64,000 bases of DNA from JANXQE01 sp035651635 (GCA_035651635.1 DASRFK010000226.1:3724-67723); one strand, 5' to 3'; numbered from the stretch's first letter, positions 35,182-44,646 are shown. Notes: a model not told the origin generated them from the sequence alone. Program-made: numbers and translations.

Positions 35182-36543
35182 ATGCAAGCATCCGCCGAGA
35201 AGATTTGGACTGCCGCGCAGGAGCACCTCCGCTCGATGCTCAGTCCCGACACCTACAACCTCTGGTTCGCTCCTTTACGCGCCTGCAGCCAGGATGGCAA
35301 CGGCATTATCCTCGAGGTCGCCAACGATTTTTGCGAGGTTTGGCTCAAAGATAATTACATGGGGCTTTTGCAGGACGTCGTCGCACTCGCTTCCGGTCAC
35401 CAACTCCCCGTCCGGTTCAAAGTCGCCAACAGTCAGACGTCCAGCGTTGCTCCCGCGCAATCCGTTCAAGAATCTCCCAAAGCCGCGGAGATTCCCGCCG
35501 AACGCAACTCCAACAACCACGAGCCCAGTTTCAATCCAAAGAATACTTTCGAAACGTTTGTCGTCGGAAACAACAACAACTTCGCTTATGCCGCCGCGCT
35601 GGCGGTCGCCCAGTCGCCGGGCAAATCCTACAACCCGCTGTTCCTGTACGGCGGAGTCGGTTTGGGCAAAACGCACCTGCTGCATGCCATCGGTCAGCAC
35701 GTAGCCGCCCATAAAAAAGGCGCCCGCGTTGCTTATGTGTCTTCGGAAAAGTTTACCAACGAGTACATCGACGGCATCCAAAACAATCAATTGGCCAAAT
35801 TCCGCAAGAAGTACCGGCAAACCGAGGTGCTCCTGATTGACGACATCCAGTTCCTGGCCGGCAAGGAACGAATCCAGGAGGAATTCTTCCATACCTTCAA
35901 TGCGCTGCACGAAGCGCACAAGCAAATCGTGCTCACCTGCGACCGCCCAGCCAGCGAAATCCAGAACCTCGAACACCGGCTGGTCTCACGATTTGAATGG
36001 GGTCTGGTGACCGATCTGCAGCCGCCGGACGTCGAGATGCGGCTGGCCATCCTCAATAAGAAGGCCCAGCTCATGGGCGTGCAACTTCCCGCGGAAATCA
36101 TTGATTTCCTGGCCCACCGGATCCGGACCAATATCCGGCGGCTCGAAGGCGCGTTGATTCGGGTAGCTTCCTACGCCGCGCTGACGGGAAAGAAACTGAC
36201 GTTGGAAGTGGTGGAAGGATTGCTGCGCGAAATCCTGCACGAAGAGGGCCGCTATTCCATCAGCATCGAGACGATCCAAAAAAAGGTCGCGGAGCATTTC
36301 GATATCCGCCTGGCCGATATGACCAGCAAGCGGCGGCCCGAGAACATCGCGTTCCCACGCCAGGTAGCCATGTTCTTGTCCCGGCGCATGACCGAGAGCT
36401 CCCTCAGCACCATCGGCGAAGCCTTCGGCGGGCGCGATCACGGCACAGTCCTGCACGCGTGCCGACTGGTTAAAGACCGCATGGAAATCGATGCCCACGT
36501 GCGCCAGGTAGTCAGTTACCTGGAAAAGCAGTTGATGCGCTAG
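35182..36543 (+). CDS. dnaA: Chromosomal replication initiator protein
   Basis: The 453-residue protein has all four DnaA domains: domain I (IWTAAQEHLRSMLSPDTYNLWF), a Pro/Ser/Asn-rich domain II (about 82-120), the AAA+ domain III with Walker A GGVGLGKTH (157-165), Walker B LLIDDIQFLAGKE and sensor RLVSRFEWGL, and domain IV with the signature GGRDHGTVLHACRLVK. It binds DnaA boxes and opens the origin. The spacer in front carries DnaA-box-like sites. Neighbours glnA and an ABC ATPase are not the usual dnaN/recF/gyrB set. Confidence 0.97.
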   Translation: MQASAEKIWTAAQEHLRSMLSPDTYNLWFAPLRACSQDGNGIILEVANDFCEVWLKDNYMGLLQDVVALASGHQLPVRFKVANSQTSSVAPAQSVQESPKAAEIPAERNSNNHEPSFNPKNTFETFVVGNNNNFAYAAALAVAQSPGKSYNPLFLYGGVGLGKTHLLHAIGQHVAAHKKGARVAYVSSEKFTNEYIDGIQNNQLAKFRKKYRQTEVLLIDDIQFLAGKERIQEEFFHTFNALHEAHKQIVLTCDRPASEIQNLEHRLVSRFEWGLVTDLQPPDVEMRLAILNKKAQLMGVQLPAEIIDFLAHRIRTNIRRLEGALIRVASYAALTGKKLTLEVVEGLLREILHEEGRYSISIETIQKKVAEHFDIRLADMTSKRRPENIAFPRQVAMFLSRRMTESSLSTIGEAFGGRDHGTVLHACRLVKDRMEIDAHVRQVVSYLEKQLMR

Positions 36544-36568
36544 GCGCCCACGCGCGCTACTTTTCCCC

Positions 36569-37573
36569 GTGCCCGCGATTGAAGTTGCCGGCCTGACCAA
36601 GACCTTTCGCACCTATAAAAAGCTGCCCGGTTTCAAAGGGGCTGTGCGGGGGCTGTTTCGCCGCACCTACGAGCAGACCATCGCCGTTAAGGATGTTAGC
36701 TTCTCGGTTGAACCCGGTGAGTTGGTCGGATTTCTTGGACCGAACGGGGCAGGCAAAACCACGACGCTGAAGATGCTGGCCGGTCTGCTCTACCCGACGG
36801 GCGGAAACGCCCGCGTGCTCGGCTATGTTCCCTGGCAGCGCGACGACGGCTACCGGCGCCAGTTCGCATTGTTGTTAGGCCAGAAGAATCAGCTTTGGTG
36901 GGACCTGCCGGCCAGCGAGTCGCTCGAACTGAATGCCCAGATTTACGGGCTGGAGCGGGCCCGGGTCGAGCGGCGCATCGCCGAGATGACCGAGTTGCTC
37001 GCCGTGCGCGACAAACTCAATGTCAGCGTGCGCGAGCTTTCCCTGGGTGAACGGATGAAAATGGAGCTCATCGCTTCATTGTTGCACGAGCCTAAAGTCT
37101 TGTTTTTGGACGAGCCCACCATCGGGCTGGATGTGGTCTCACAAAAAACCGTTCGCGAGTTCCTGCGCGAGTACAACACCAGGAACCGAACCACGATTGT
37201 GCTAACCAGCCATTACATGGCCGATATCCAGGAACTTTGCGCCCGGGTGATCATTATCGATCATGGAACCATTTTTTTCGACGGACAGCTCAGCCAGATC
37301 CTCGATCGCTTTGCCGATTCCAAACTGGTGACGATCCAATGCGAGGGAGCGGCGGACTGTTCTCCCGAGCACCTCGCCAAATACGGGGAAGTCCTGGAAC
37401 GGACGCCCGGCCGCATTCGGCTGAAGGTCAAACGCGAGCGCGCCATCGCGGTGTGCAAAGCGCTGCTGGACGAATTGCCCGTTAGTGACATCGATATTCA
37501 GGAAGTGCCCATCGAGGAAGTCATCCGCCGGATCTTTGCCCGCGCGGATGAACCCGGTCCCAAAGCGGGTTGA
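36569..37573 (+). CDS. ABC transporter ATP-binding protein, ABC-2/NatA type
   Basis: The 334-residue ATPase starts at a GTG 25 bases after dnaA. Motifs: FLGPNGAGKTT (Walker A, 55-65), LLGQKNQLWWDLPASES (Q-loop region), LSLGERMKMELIASLLHEP (signature), VLFLDEPTIGLDVVS (Walker B) and LTSHYMADIQEL (H-loop). The C-terminal about 90 residues form a DUF4162-like regulatory domain. Enzymes of this branch normally pair with ABC-2 membrane subunits for drug or lipid export, but no permease gene is found here; the next gene is on the opposite strand. Confidence 0.88.
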   Translation: MPAIEVAGLTKTFRTYKKLPGFKGAVRGLFRRTYEQTIAVKDVSFSVEPGELVGFLGPNGAGKTTTLKMLAGLLYPTGGNARVLGYVPWQRDDGYRRQFALLLGQKNQLWWDLPASESLELNAQIYGLERARVERRIAEMTELLAVRDKLNVSVRELSLGERMKMELIASLLHEPKVLFLDEPTIGLDVVSQKTVREFLREYNTRNRTTIVLTSHYMADIQELCARVIIIDHGTIFFDGQLSQILDRFADSKLVTIQCEGAADCSPEHLAKYGEVLERTPGRIRLKVKRERAIAVCKALLDELPVSDIDIQEVPIEEVIRRIFARADEPGPKAG

Positions 37574-37579
37574 AACACC

Positions 37580-39052
37580 TCAACCCAGCGCCGCGTCCAG
37601 CCGCGTCCACAGCTCTTCGGGATCTTCCAGGCCCACCGAAATGCGAATCAGGTACCGCGACACCCCGCAGGATTCCGCCCAGTCCAGCTCGGTATAGTGC
37701 GCCAGCAGCGTGAAAGGGCAGGCCAGCGTGAATACGGTGCCCAGGCTCGGCCCTTTGCAGAAGGGCAGCCGGTCATAGACGAGCGGCGAATTGAGAGCCG
37801 CGTTCTTCGGAAGGAACGTTATCAGCGCGCCCCAGCCGCCCTCGGGCCGGCGCACGGCCTCATAGGCCTCGGCAAACTCCCATTTCGGGTACCAGACTCG
37901 TTCAATCGACGGGTGCCGGCGCAACCGTTCAGCCATGAGGAGCCCGCTTTGGTTATGACGCCGCATCCGTTGCGGAAAAGTGCGGGCGTGTTGTTCCAGA
38001 ACCGCGGCGTCCCCCGGCCAGAGTAGTTCCTCGTGTTGCGCGTTGAGGATCGCTTTGAGTTCCCGATGCAGCGGTGATAGCGGATTGCAGATTAGCGCGC
38101 CGCCCATGGCATCGCCGCTGCCAACGATAAACTTGGTCAGGCTGGTAACGATTAGGTCGGCGTGCGGCGTCAGGTCAACGTTGATGGGTGTTGCTACGAC
38201 ATCGTCGACAATCAGGGGCACGCCGCGCTCGCGGAGTAATGGGCTGACCACGTGCAAATCTGCGCAGCCCAGCAAGGGATTGCCCGGCACCTCACAAAAG
38301 CAGCCGGCGATCGGCTGCCGGTCCAGCAGTGCGCGCAACTCTGTTTCGAGGTTGCCGAGGTGATGCAGCAGAATCCCGCCGTGCCCAAGCTTTTCCTGCA
38401 ACTTGAGCGTGTCCACATACGGGAAACCTAATTGCGCAGTGGCGGCTCCGGGAGTGCGCTCGCCTACGGCTTTGAGCGCATCGAAAATCGAAGCCATCCC
38501 TGTCGGCGCGAGAAAAATGTCGTCGGGAGCGCACCCGTAAAACTGAGCGAGCTGTGCGCGCAATGAGCTGTACGATTGCTCGTTTCCCTGTTTGGGGCGG
38601 CGTCCTGCCAGCAGCGCTTCCGCCTGGCGACTTGAAACGATTAGCCCGGTGTGTTGCCAAAACGCCTTCAACGCAGTCAGACCTTCTCGGGTAGTAGCCA
38701 CGCCGAATATGCCATCACGCGATACGAGTTCGGCCGCTGGATCCCCAAAGCGTCGAACAAAGCTCGCCGCCCGCCCGGCTGCGCGTTCGGACGGGAACGG
38801 AAGACAGGGTCGATCTCCTGCGATTTGAGCCGCGAGTTTTTGAACCAGTGGATGGACGATGAATCGTGGATACCCCGTAGCCAGACGGTCGATCACCTCG
38901 GGCTTTTTTTCTTCATATCCCACCACGTCCTGCCAGCGGGGCAAAGCAACCGAAACCGCATGGGTCGATGCCGGAATAGGCCGGCCCAGGTCGCTGGCGC
39001 GCCAGATCGGCTTCTGCAACAAATCGTCGGCAATCATTTCAGTTGCTAACAT
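37580..39052 (-). CDS. Cys/Met metabolism PLP-dependent enzyme
   Basis: The 490-residue protein has a long N-terminal extension (about 1-150) and then the fold type I PLP core of cystathionine gamma-synthase/lyase-like enzymes: IFLAPTGMASIFDALKAVG, PGNPLLGCADLH, LIVDDVVATPINVDL and the PLP lysine in VTSLTKFIVGSGDAMGG. It lies convergent with the ABC ATPase gene (6-base gap). The extended N-terminal region is unlike standard MetB/MetC and resembles the larger MetB-type proteins in PVC bacteria. It probably takes part in transsulfuration or homocysteine formation. Confidence 0.82.
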   Translation of the reverse strand: MLATEMIADDLLQKPIWRASDLGRPIPASTHAVSVALPRWQDVVGYEEKKPEVIDRLATGYPRFIVHPLVQKLAAQIAGDRPCLPFPSERAAGRAASFVRRFGDPAAELVSRDGIFGVATTREGLTALKAFWQHTGLIVSSRQAEALLAGRRPKQGNEQSYSSLRAQLAQFYGCAPDDIFLAPTGMASIFDALKAVGERTPGAATAQLGFPYVDTLKLQEKLGHGGILLHHLGNLETELRALLDRQPIAGCFCEVPGNPLLGCADLHVVSPLLRERGVPLIVDDVVATPINVDLTPHADLIVTSLTKFIVGSGDAMGGALICNPLSPLHRELKAILNAQHEELLWPGDAAVLEQHARTFPQRMRRHNQSGLLMAERLRRHPSIERVWYPKWEFAEAYEAVRRPEGGWGALITFLPKNAALNSPLVYDRLPFCKGPSLGTVFTLACPFTLLAHYTELDWAESCGVSRYLIRISVGLEDPEELWTRLDAALG

Positions 39053-39283
39053 TTAATATCAAACAATTGGAGCGGACACTAATCCACCACCCATTGGGAA
39101 TCAAGGTTCCAACCGCCGACGGGTGCGATTAGAAGTGTCGGTCTTGGCTGGAAGCCGAAAAAAGCGGCAGAGGACTGCCGCAGTCCAAAACGCAAGCGCG
39201 ACACGGGCATGGGCCTCGAGAGCCGAGGGTTTTGGAGTGCGGCAGCCCTCTGCCGCTTTTCTGCCGTGGACGCTCCCAGGAGA
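39053..39283. repeat. Spacer with a complete family 2 inverted repeat
   Basis: The arms at 39159-39190 (aaagcggcagaggactgcc, then gcagtccaaaa) and 39229-39260 (gttttggagtgcggcagccc, then tctgccgctttt) are inverted copies separated by 38 bases. The long stem could terminate transcription of the adjoining gene. Confidence 0.75.
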
Positions 39284-40183
39284 TCATTTCCTCCGCACGC
39301 ACCGAAACCCATTTGAATCCATGGTCAGACAGATGTCGCTGACGCCCGCTTCGTCGCAGTTGCGCACCCAGGAAGTGCAATTCTCGGCCGTACTGGACCA
39401 CGCGCCGCCTCGCAGCACTCGTTTTTCGCCTTCTGGCGGTCCATGCGGGTTATCTGCTGGACTGCTGCGAAAGTATTTGGCGCCATAAAAATCGTTACAC
39501 CATTCCCAGACATTCCCCGCCATATCGTAGAGGCCCCAGGCATTCGGTTTGCGCTGGCCCACGGGGTGGGGTGTCGCTTGCGAGTTTCCGTCGAACCAGC
39601 CGTACGATCGCAGTTCCTGCGCGTTCTCTCCGAAATAATAGCCTGTGCCGCTGCCCGCGCGGCAGGCGTATTCCCACTCCGCTTCGGTCGGCAAGCGGTA
39701 GCCGCTGGCTGAGAAATTACAGGCCCAGGTATTGGTGTCATAGCAAGGGGTCAGTCCCTCCAGGACCGAACGCGCATTGCAGAACCTGGCGGCGGCTGAC
39801 CAGGTGACTTGCTCAACCGGGTTGCGGGGATTCCTGCGGCGAGAAGGGTTTTTGCCGGTGATTTTTTCATAAATCTCCTGCGTCATCTCGCATTGATCCA
39901 TGAGAAAAGAGTCCACCTTGACCTGATGGGCCGGCTTGGCATCGATGGGTCCATCGTCAGTTCCCATCATGAACTGGCCGGCCGGAATGGAGACCATGGC
40001 CATTCCGGAAGCTGTTGGGAGTAATTTGACCGCTTCCGGTTCCGACGCAGGTTGCTGCCGGTCACAGCCTCCGAAGGCAAGCAACAGCAAAGCAGCGCAC
40101 CCAAGGCGCCAGGCTCCGGCAGCCCGGCCAATCACCCGTCGTGCCAGGTGAGGGATCCTTTCAGTCATATGCTCCTGGCGCAT
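39284..40183 (-). CDS. SUMF1/FGE-family lipoprotein
   Basis: The ATG at 40183 gives 299 residues with a lipoprotein signal (CAALLLLAFGGC, lipid-modified Cys40). The rest is a formylglycine-generating-enzyme sulfatase-like (SUMF1) domain: MVSIPAGQFMMGTDDG, RLPTEAEWEYACRAG, AWGLYDMAGNVWEWCNDFYG and VLRGGAWSSTAENC. The two active-site cysteines of true FGE are not in the usual context, so catalytic activity is doubtful. Its ATG overlaps the stop of the upstream gene by one base (TAATG). No sulfatase gene is present in the window. The alternative start at 40168 is also possible. Confidence 0.8.
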   Translation of the reverse strand: MRQEHMTERIPHLARRVIGRAAGAWRLGCAALLLLAFGGCDRQQPASEPEAVKLLPTASGMAMVSIPAGQFMMGTDDGPIDAKPAHQVKVDSFLMDQCEMTQEIYEKITGKNPSRRRNPRNPVEQVTWSAAARFCNARSVLEGLTPCYDTNTWACNFSASGYRLPTEAEWEYACRAGSGTGYYFGENAQELRSYGWFDGNSQATPHPVGQRKPNAWGLYDMAGNVWEWCNDFYGAKYFRSSPADNPHGPPEGEKRVLRGGAWSSTAENCTSWVRNCDEAGVSDICLTMDSNGFRCVRRK

Positions 40184-42450
40184 TACGGCTCGAAAAAATA
40201 TAACGTACGCCGCGATTCCCACCGCGTCGGCTCGCGCAGGACTGCCCGCGCTTGTTCCCAAATATGTCCGGCTACGGCAGCTTTTTCGGGAGAATCGCCA
40301 CATTTTGCCGCAGCGGTTTGCGTCAATCGCATCACCAGCCGGTTATAACGCCGGCACAGATCATCCTGCTCGCCCGCTGGGCCCCGCACGTCCAGTTCCG
40401 CACAGTCGAACCCGTTCGTTTCGCCTTGCTCCAACCGCTGCTTCATAGCTTCGATTTTTTTCTGAACCTCCGCGAGCGGTGTGGCATAAACGTCTTTCGC
40501 GTGTCCTTGGGCCTCGTTCAGCATGGCTCGGAGTTCAGCCACGTACTCCTTGAGCTCCGGATGACTCCTTTGTTGCTCGTCCAGATACTTGTCCAGACCG
40601 GCGAAGAACGTTCCATACTGGTCGACTCGCCCACGGATGCCCCGAATGAATTCGAACAAATGCGTGGCGAGATTGAGCCCAATGGTCGGCTTCTCCTCCT
40701 TTTTGATTTTCGAAAGCCGGGTCGTGGTGGCACATACTGGCCGATCGTACATGAACTGAGCCGGAGTGGAATACTCCAACCTCCGCAGTCGATTGCAATC
40801 CAGGTCCAGCAAAGCGGCTGCCTTGTCCGGACCGAGGACTTGCTGCACGATCTCGACTGGCGAAATGAGATCGGCGGCGGCGGGCTCGAGGAAGTAAAAC
40901 AAAGCGTCTCCGTTCGGAACGAAAGTTTTCTCGAAATGCGCGATCGTGCGGGCTCCGTCAAAAAAGAAGGGGTAATGATTCCAATCCTCGAACCAGACGC
41001 CCCACATCCTGGTCTTAGCGCAAGCAATGGGAAACGAGTAGTCCATGCCTGGCAGACGGAAATTGGGCTTGCCACCGGAAGTCACGAAGAACCGGCCCAT
41101 CCACCGGGCCGGGAACGGGCGCTCCCAATTAAGCGGAGTGTATTCACCCAGCCAGTCTTCTTTAAGAGATTCTCGATGCCAGATGCCGCCGTGCTCGACA
41201 AAGGAAAGCGAGAAACCCGCTTTTTCTGTCCCAATCGATAGGGAATCGATCAGTCGGTTGGAACTTTGTCCTGAAATTCCCAGAGCCACCGGTTGATCAG
41301 GCCTCTCCCAAACCGCTACCAACATACTTTCGCCTCCGTCCACCAGGCCCACCAGCCATTGGGTTGAGGGTATGTTAAACTTCCGGTCGCTTATTCTCGC
41401 AGGGTCAAAGCAGAGGTCCGTTCCCGCAAAGGAAGGCAGCAGCCCATAATCCAGATGACAATCCTGCACCGTAAAACCCGGTATCTGCTGCGCCTCGAAG
41501 CTGACAACTCCGTTGGTTGAGAACCAGGCCGTGTAAAAACGATCACCCGCCCCGGTAGCGACGCGAACACCCGCGCGCTCGGCCGAGCGGACCATGGTGA
41601 CCTTGGGACTCGTGAGTTCAGAGACCGGGACCACCACGCATCGGGCTTTTAACCGGCCGTTCTGCAAAGCGTAGATTGCCAATGCGCCGTCGCGCTTGCG
41701 CACCATGCCTGCCACGTGCCGGCCCTGAACGAACGGAGTTCCCTCGAAGCTCTGCCCTTCGTTTTCGACCACGCTGCCCTGGCCTGCGCCGGACCAATTT
41801 GATGAAGAGCTCAGCTCCACTTTTGTGTCCCAGACACTGACCTTGGCCGGTTCATCCCTGGTTTTTGGTTCATAATGAACCAGCTCGAAGTCGTCCGCTG
41901 CAATCGGCGATGTCAGTTCTCCCGCCGTGCCATGGTACAACCGGAACTCTTTTGACATGCCGCCGACCGTGAGACTCAGGTTGCCGGGCCGGTCCAGCGC
42001 GCAGAAGGCCTCCAACTGCACCCATCGTCCTCCGGGAACCTTCGTTTCCGCGCAGCTGTAGGCGGACCATGGCCGCTCGGGATCCTGCAGCAGAACCGTC
42101 ACCGGCTGCTCGGCTTCCGACTTCACCCAGCAACGCGCCAAATAGGCGCCCGCCGGCACCTCCGCGACCGTCTGTTCCACCGCGGTATTTGCTGGAACGG
42201 CAAGCCCGTGTGCACCACTGTGGGCCACGACGCCAACCGTCACCTTCCCGGTGCTATCAGGCTGCGTGGTCCATCCGGGAATTCTTCCCACATCGCCGGT
42301 GGCTTCCTCGAGTCCGGGGTTCTTGAGCAGATTTTCTTGCGCTGCGGCCCCGCTCAAAGTCAGACCAAGGCCCGCCACGATTGAGATCGTCCGCCGCAGT
42401 GACAACAAACGACCGCGCTGGCCGCTGAATAAGCTCTGAATTTGTTTCAT
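40183..42450 (-). CDS. Large secreted protein of unknown function, N-terminal carbohydrate-binding-like domain
   Basis: From the ATG at 42450 the product is 755 residues. It has a signal peptide (ending SGAAAQ) and an N-terminal beta-sandwich resembling carbohydrate-binding modules (ENLLKNPGLEEATGDV, TVLLQDPERPWSAYSC). The middle part looks beta-rich (FEGTPFVQGRHVAGM, GGIWHRESLKEDWLGEY, WNHYPFFFDGARTI). The C-terminal about 150 residues are helical with charged repeats (LDEQQRSHPELKEYV, KKIEAMKQRLEQGE). I do not recognise the central domain. It overlaps the upstream GIY-YIG gene by four bases (ATGA) and the SUMF1 gene by one. Confidence 0.75.
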   Translation of the reverse strand: MKQIQSLFSGQRGRLLSLRRTISIVAGLGLTLSGAAAQENLLKNPGLEEATGDVGRIPGWTTQPDSTGKVTVGVVAHSGAHGLAVPANTAVEQTVAEVPAGAYLARCWVKSEAEQPVTVLLQDPERPWSAYSCAETKVPGGRWVQLEAFCALDRPGNLSLTVGGMSKEFRLYHGTAGELTSPIAADDFELVHYEPKTRDEPAKVSVWDTKVELSSSSNWSGAGQGSVVENEGQSFEGTPFVQGRHVAGMVRKRDGALAIYALQNGRLKARCVVVPVSELTSPKVTMVRSAERAGVRVATGAGDRFYTAWFSTNGVVSFEAQQIPGFTVQDCHLDYGLLPSFAGTDLCFDPARISDRKFNIPSTQWLVGLVDGGESMLVAVWERPDQPVALGISGQSSNRLIDSLSIGTEKAGFSLSFVEHGGIWHRESLKEDWLGEYTPLNWERPFPARWMGRFFVTSGGKPNFRLPGMDYSFPIACAKTRMWGVWFEDWNHYPFFFDGARTIAHFEKTFVPNGDALFYFLEPAAADLISPVEIVQQVLGPDKAAALLDLDCNRLRRLEYSTPAQFMYDRPVCATTTRLSKIKKEEKPTIGLNLATHLFEFIRGIRGRVDQYGTFFAGLDKYLDEQQRSHPELKEYVAELRAMLNEAQGHAKDVYATPLAEVQKKIEAMKQRLEQGETNGFDCAELDVRGPAGEQDDLCRRYNRLVMRLTQTAAAKCGDSPEKAAVAGHIWEQARAVLREPTRWESRRTLYFFEP

Positions 42451-43235
42451 ATGCATTCCAACGGAATCAGTTCCAAGTTATGCCTGGCCATACCAGGAGT
42501 GAATTCGGCGAAAGCCTCCAACTCGGCCTCACGCAGCGCCAGATCGAATGGGTGCGTCCACGAACCAGTACGCGAGCGGATCCAGTCGGTGAATTCTCCC
42601 GCCTCGCCCGCAAAGAGGTTTTCCAGTCGCGCGGCGGCATCCTCGAGGCTGGCCGCCGAGTCGCCTCGCGGGATGTCCCACTTTTCACGGCGCCGCGGCC
42701 GAGCCCATCCTTCGGGCAGGGCATTCGCTCCGCCCTCAGGATGGAGTGCGAACCATAAGAGCCGCGCCAGCTCAGCGCAAAAATGTGGCGCGCCCGCGCT
42801 TAACGAACCGGAGGTTTGCCAACCAGGCCAGATGATTTGTGCCACACCCAGCTCCAGCCGCTCGCTCCACGTCCGCCAGAGAATGAAACGCGGAGCGCCC
42901 GGCCAGGTTCCAGCGCGATTAAAGCGGGGACGCAGGCTGCGCAGCAGCATTGCCTCGCGCGCGAGAGCGGCGGTCTCGTGGTCGCACGGCTGAACTTCGA
43001 TCCGCTCCACCGCCCGCAGCAGCTTCAGGTGACGCTGCGGCATTCGGTCTGGATTCGCCACGCGATAGCTCGCGAGCCGTTTCCGCAGGTTCTTTGCTTT
43101 GCCGACGTACAAAACCGTGTCGGTTCGATCGCGCATCAGGTAAACACCGGGCGATTGTGGTGCCTGCTGGAAGAACTCCACTCCCAGCCGCTCGACCAAG
43201 GGGCGCGGGTCGGGAAATAAGAGCATCTGCGTCAT
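42447..43235 (-). CDS. GIY-YIG nuclease domain protein
   Basis: The 262-residue protein begins with a GIY-YIG core: SPGVYLMRDRTDTVLYVGKA, KNLRKRLASY and the catalytic Glu likely in HETAALAREAMLLRSLRP, near UvrC and Cho. The C-terminal about 150 residues (WPGWQTSGSLSAG onward) match nothing I know, so it is not UvrC. It is the first gene of a coupled operon whose other products are exported, which is odd for a DNA-cutting enzyme. Role unknown; DNA repair is the family expectation. Confidence 0.83.
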   Translation of the reverse strand: MTQMLLFPDPRPLVERLGVEFFQQAPQSPGVYLMRDRTDTVLYVGKAKNLRKRLASYRVANPDRMPQRHLKLLRAVERIEVQPCDHETAALAREAMLLRSLRPRFNRAGTWPGAPRFILWRTWSERLELGVAQIIWPGWQTSGSLSAGAPHFCAELARLLWFALHPEGGANALPEGWARPRRREKWDIPRGDSAASLEDAAARLENLFAGEAGEFTDWIRSRTGSWTHPFDLALREAELEAFAEFTPGMARHNLELIPLECI

Positions 43236-43365
43236 GGCTTTACAATTGCCCAGAGATTACGCCAAACCAGTCCGATGTTAAACTCGAATTGGAGGGAAAT
43301 TTTCATCGATGACTCGATCCGCAAAACACTTGCGGCAAAAAGCCTGAACTCGCAATATCGGCGCC

Positions 43366-44178
43366 ATGAACAACCATGGCGAACCCACGCGGCAACCAAC
43401 CCAGAACCCAATCTCGCGCCGGCAGGCATTGGCCCTCAGCGGCAGCGTTATCGCCGGCTTGGCAGTTACTCCTGCCCTCATGGCCCAGGCGGGCAAACGC
43501 ACCGTTGTGGTTTGGTCCGAAGGCACCGCCAATGTCGATCCTAAATCAAAGGTAGTTTATCCGGATGACATCAACACCGCTATTGCCGAGGGCTTGGAAC
43601 CGTTGAAGGCTCAGGGCTGGGACATCGTTAAGGCCAGTCTCAACGATCCCGAGCAAGGGATCAGCGACGATTTGCTCAACCGGACTGACGTTCTCATTTG
43701 GTGGGGCCACAAGAAACACGGCGACGTGAAGGACGAGCTCGTCAACAAAATCGATGCCCGGGTTCGAGACGGCAAGATGGGGTTCATCGGAACCCACTCC
43801 TGCCATTTTGCCAAACCTTTCAAGAAACTGATGGGCACGGCCTGCAGCTGGCGCGAATACGTCGACGACGGGACCACCGCGGAAGTCATCGTCAAAGAAC
43901 CCGGCCACCCCATTTGCAAAGGGGTGAAGAATTTTCACTTGAAGATCGAGCGTTACGGCGAGCCTTTTGCCGTGCCTGCACCCGAAGCCGTCCCCTTGGA
44001 CGGTCTCTATACCAAGCCCGATGGCACGACTCAACCGGGCCGCATGGGTTTGTGCTGGACTGTCGGCAAAGGCAGGGTCTTCTACTTCACTCCCGGCCAC
44101 GAAACTTACAACGACTATTACAAGCCCCAGGTCCGGACGATTTTCAACAACGCCGTCCCCTGGGCTGCGCCCAATTGA
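43366..44178 (+). CDS. Tat-signal ThuA-domain protein (second copy)
   Basis: The 270-residue protein begins with a twin-arginine-like signal (ISRRQALALSGSVIAGLAV) and continues with a ThuA fold: RTVVVWSEGTANVDP, DVLIWWGHKKHGDV, MGFIGTHSCHFAKPFKK, EPGHPICKGVKNFHL and GKGRVFYFTPGHETYND. ThuA proteins act on trehalose-type or 3-keto sugars in some bacteria. This copy differs from the one at 13533 and has no isomerase partner next to it; it is transcribed divergently from the GIY-YIG gene. Probably exported, single-gene unit. Confidence 0.85.
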   Translation: MNNHGEPTRQPTQNPISRRQALALSGSVIAGLAVTPALMAQAGKRTVVVWSEGTANVDPKSKVVYPDDINTAIAEGLEPLKAQGWDIVKASLNDPEQGISDDLLNRTDVLIWWGHKKHGDVKDELVNKIDARVRDGKMGFIGTHSCHFAKPFKKLMGTACSWREYVDDGTTAEVIVKEPGHPICKGVKNFHLKIERYGEPFAVPAPEAVPLDGLYTKPDGTTQPGRMGLCWTVGKGRVFYFTPGHETYNDYYKPQVRTIFNNAVPWAAPN

Positions 44179-44193
44179 CCTTTTTTCTCAGCT

Positions 44194-44487
44194 TCAATCC
44201 ACCCTCACGCACGATTCCATCTCGCGATATGTAAAGGCGACTTGGTCCACCATCAGTCCCAGGTGCCGCTCCTGGCCTTCCTCCACGAAGAGCACCTCTT
44301 CCTGTAACCGGAGTCTGCCTCGCAACCGAATCTGACCAGTCAACCAGACCTCTACCAGGTGTCCCAGCGGCAGGTTCATGCGTCGGGCCAATTCCGTAGC
44401 CGCGATTTTCCGACTCTCCAGCCAGCTGGCATATCCGGCTTCGGACCCGGCTTTGCGGAACTGAAAGTGTGTCTGACGTTCGCTCAT
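44194..44487 (-). CDS. Small conserved-looking cytoplasmic protein, function unknown
   Basis: The ATG at 44487 gives 97 residues: MSERQTHFQFRKAGSEAGYA followed by ARRMNLPLGHLVEVWLTGQI and a charged end. A longer frame up to 44688 reads through a family 2 repeat (GGGPPQSKTLRG), which is not original coding sequence, so the shorter start is chosen. The beta/alpha pattern hints at a small OB- or beta-barrel-like fold, but I cannot name a family. Confidence 0.6.
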   Translation of the reverse strand: MSERQTHFQFRKAGSEAGYASWLESRKIAATELARRMNLPLGHLVEVWLTGQIRLRGRLRLQEEVLFVEEGQERHLGLMVDQVAFTYREMESCVRVD

Positions 44488-44598
44488 TTGGAATTTCGGG
44501 ATCGATCGTGCGAATGATTCGCCCCGCAGTAAAGAATTTTGCAATCGGTAATTGACCGGCGCGCGGGCATTCTGTCCCCAGACGTCGTGAGCGTCCGT

Positions 44599-44646
44599 GC
44601 AGCCGCGAAGCGTCTTGGACTGCGGTGGCCCTCCACCGCTCTTAAA
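44599..44646. repeat. Family 2 repeat, single arm
   Basis: The stretch cagccgcgaagcgtcttgga, ctgcggtggccctccaccgc, tctt is one arm of the family 2 palindrome, upstream of the small minus-strand gene ending at 44194. Confidence 0.75.

Noticed and set aside
39284..40183. True sulfatase-activating formylglycine-generating enzyme
   Set aside because: The active-site cysteine context is not intact and there is no sulfatase gene in the window.
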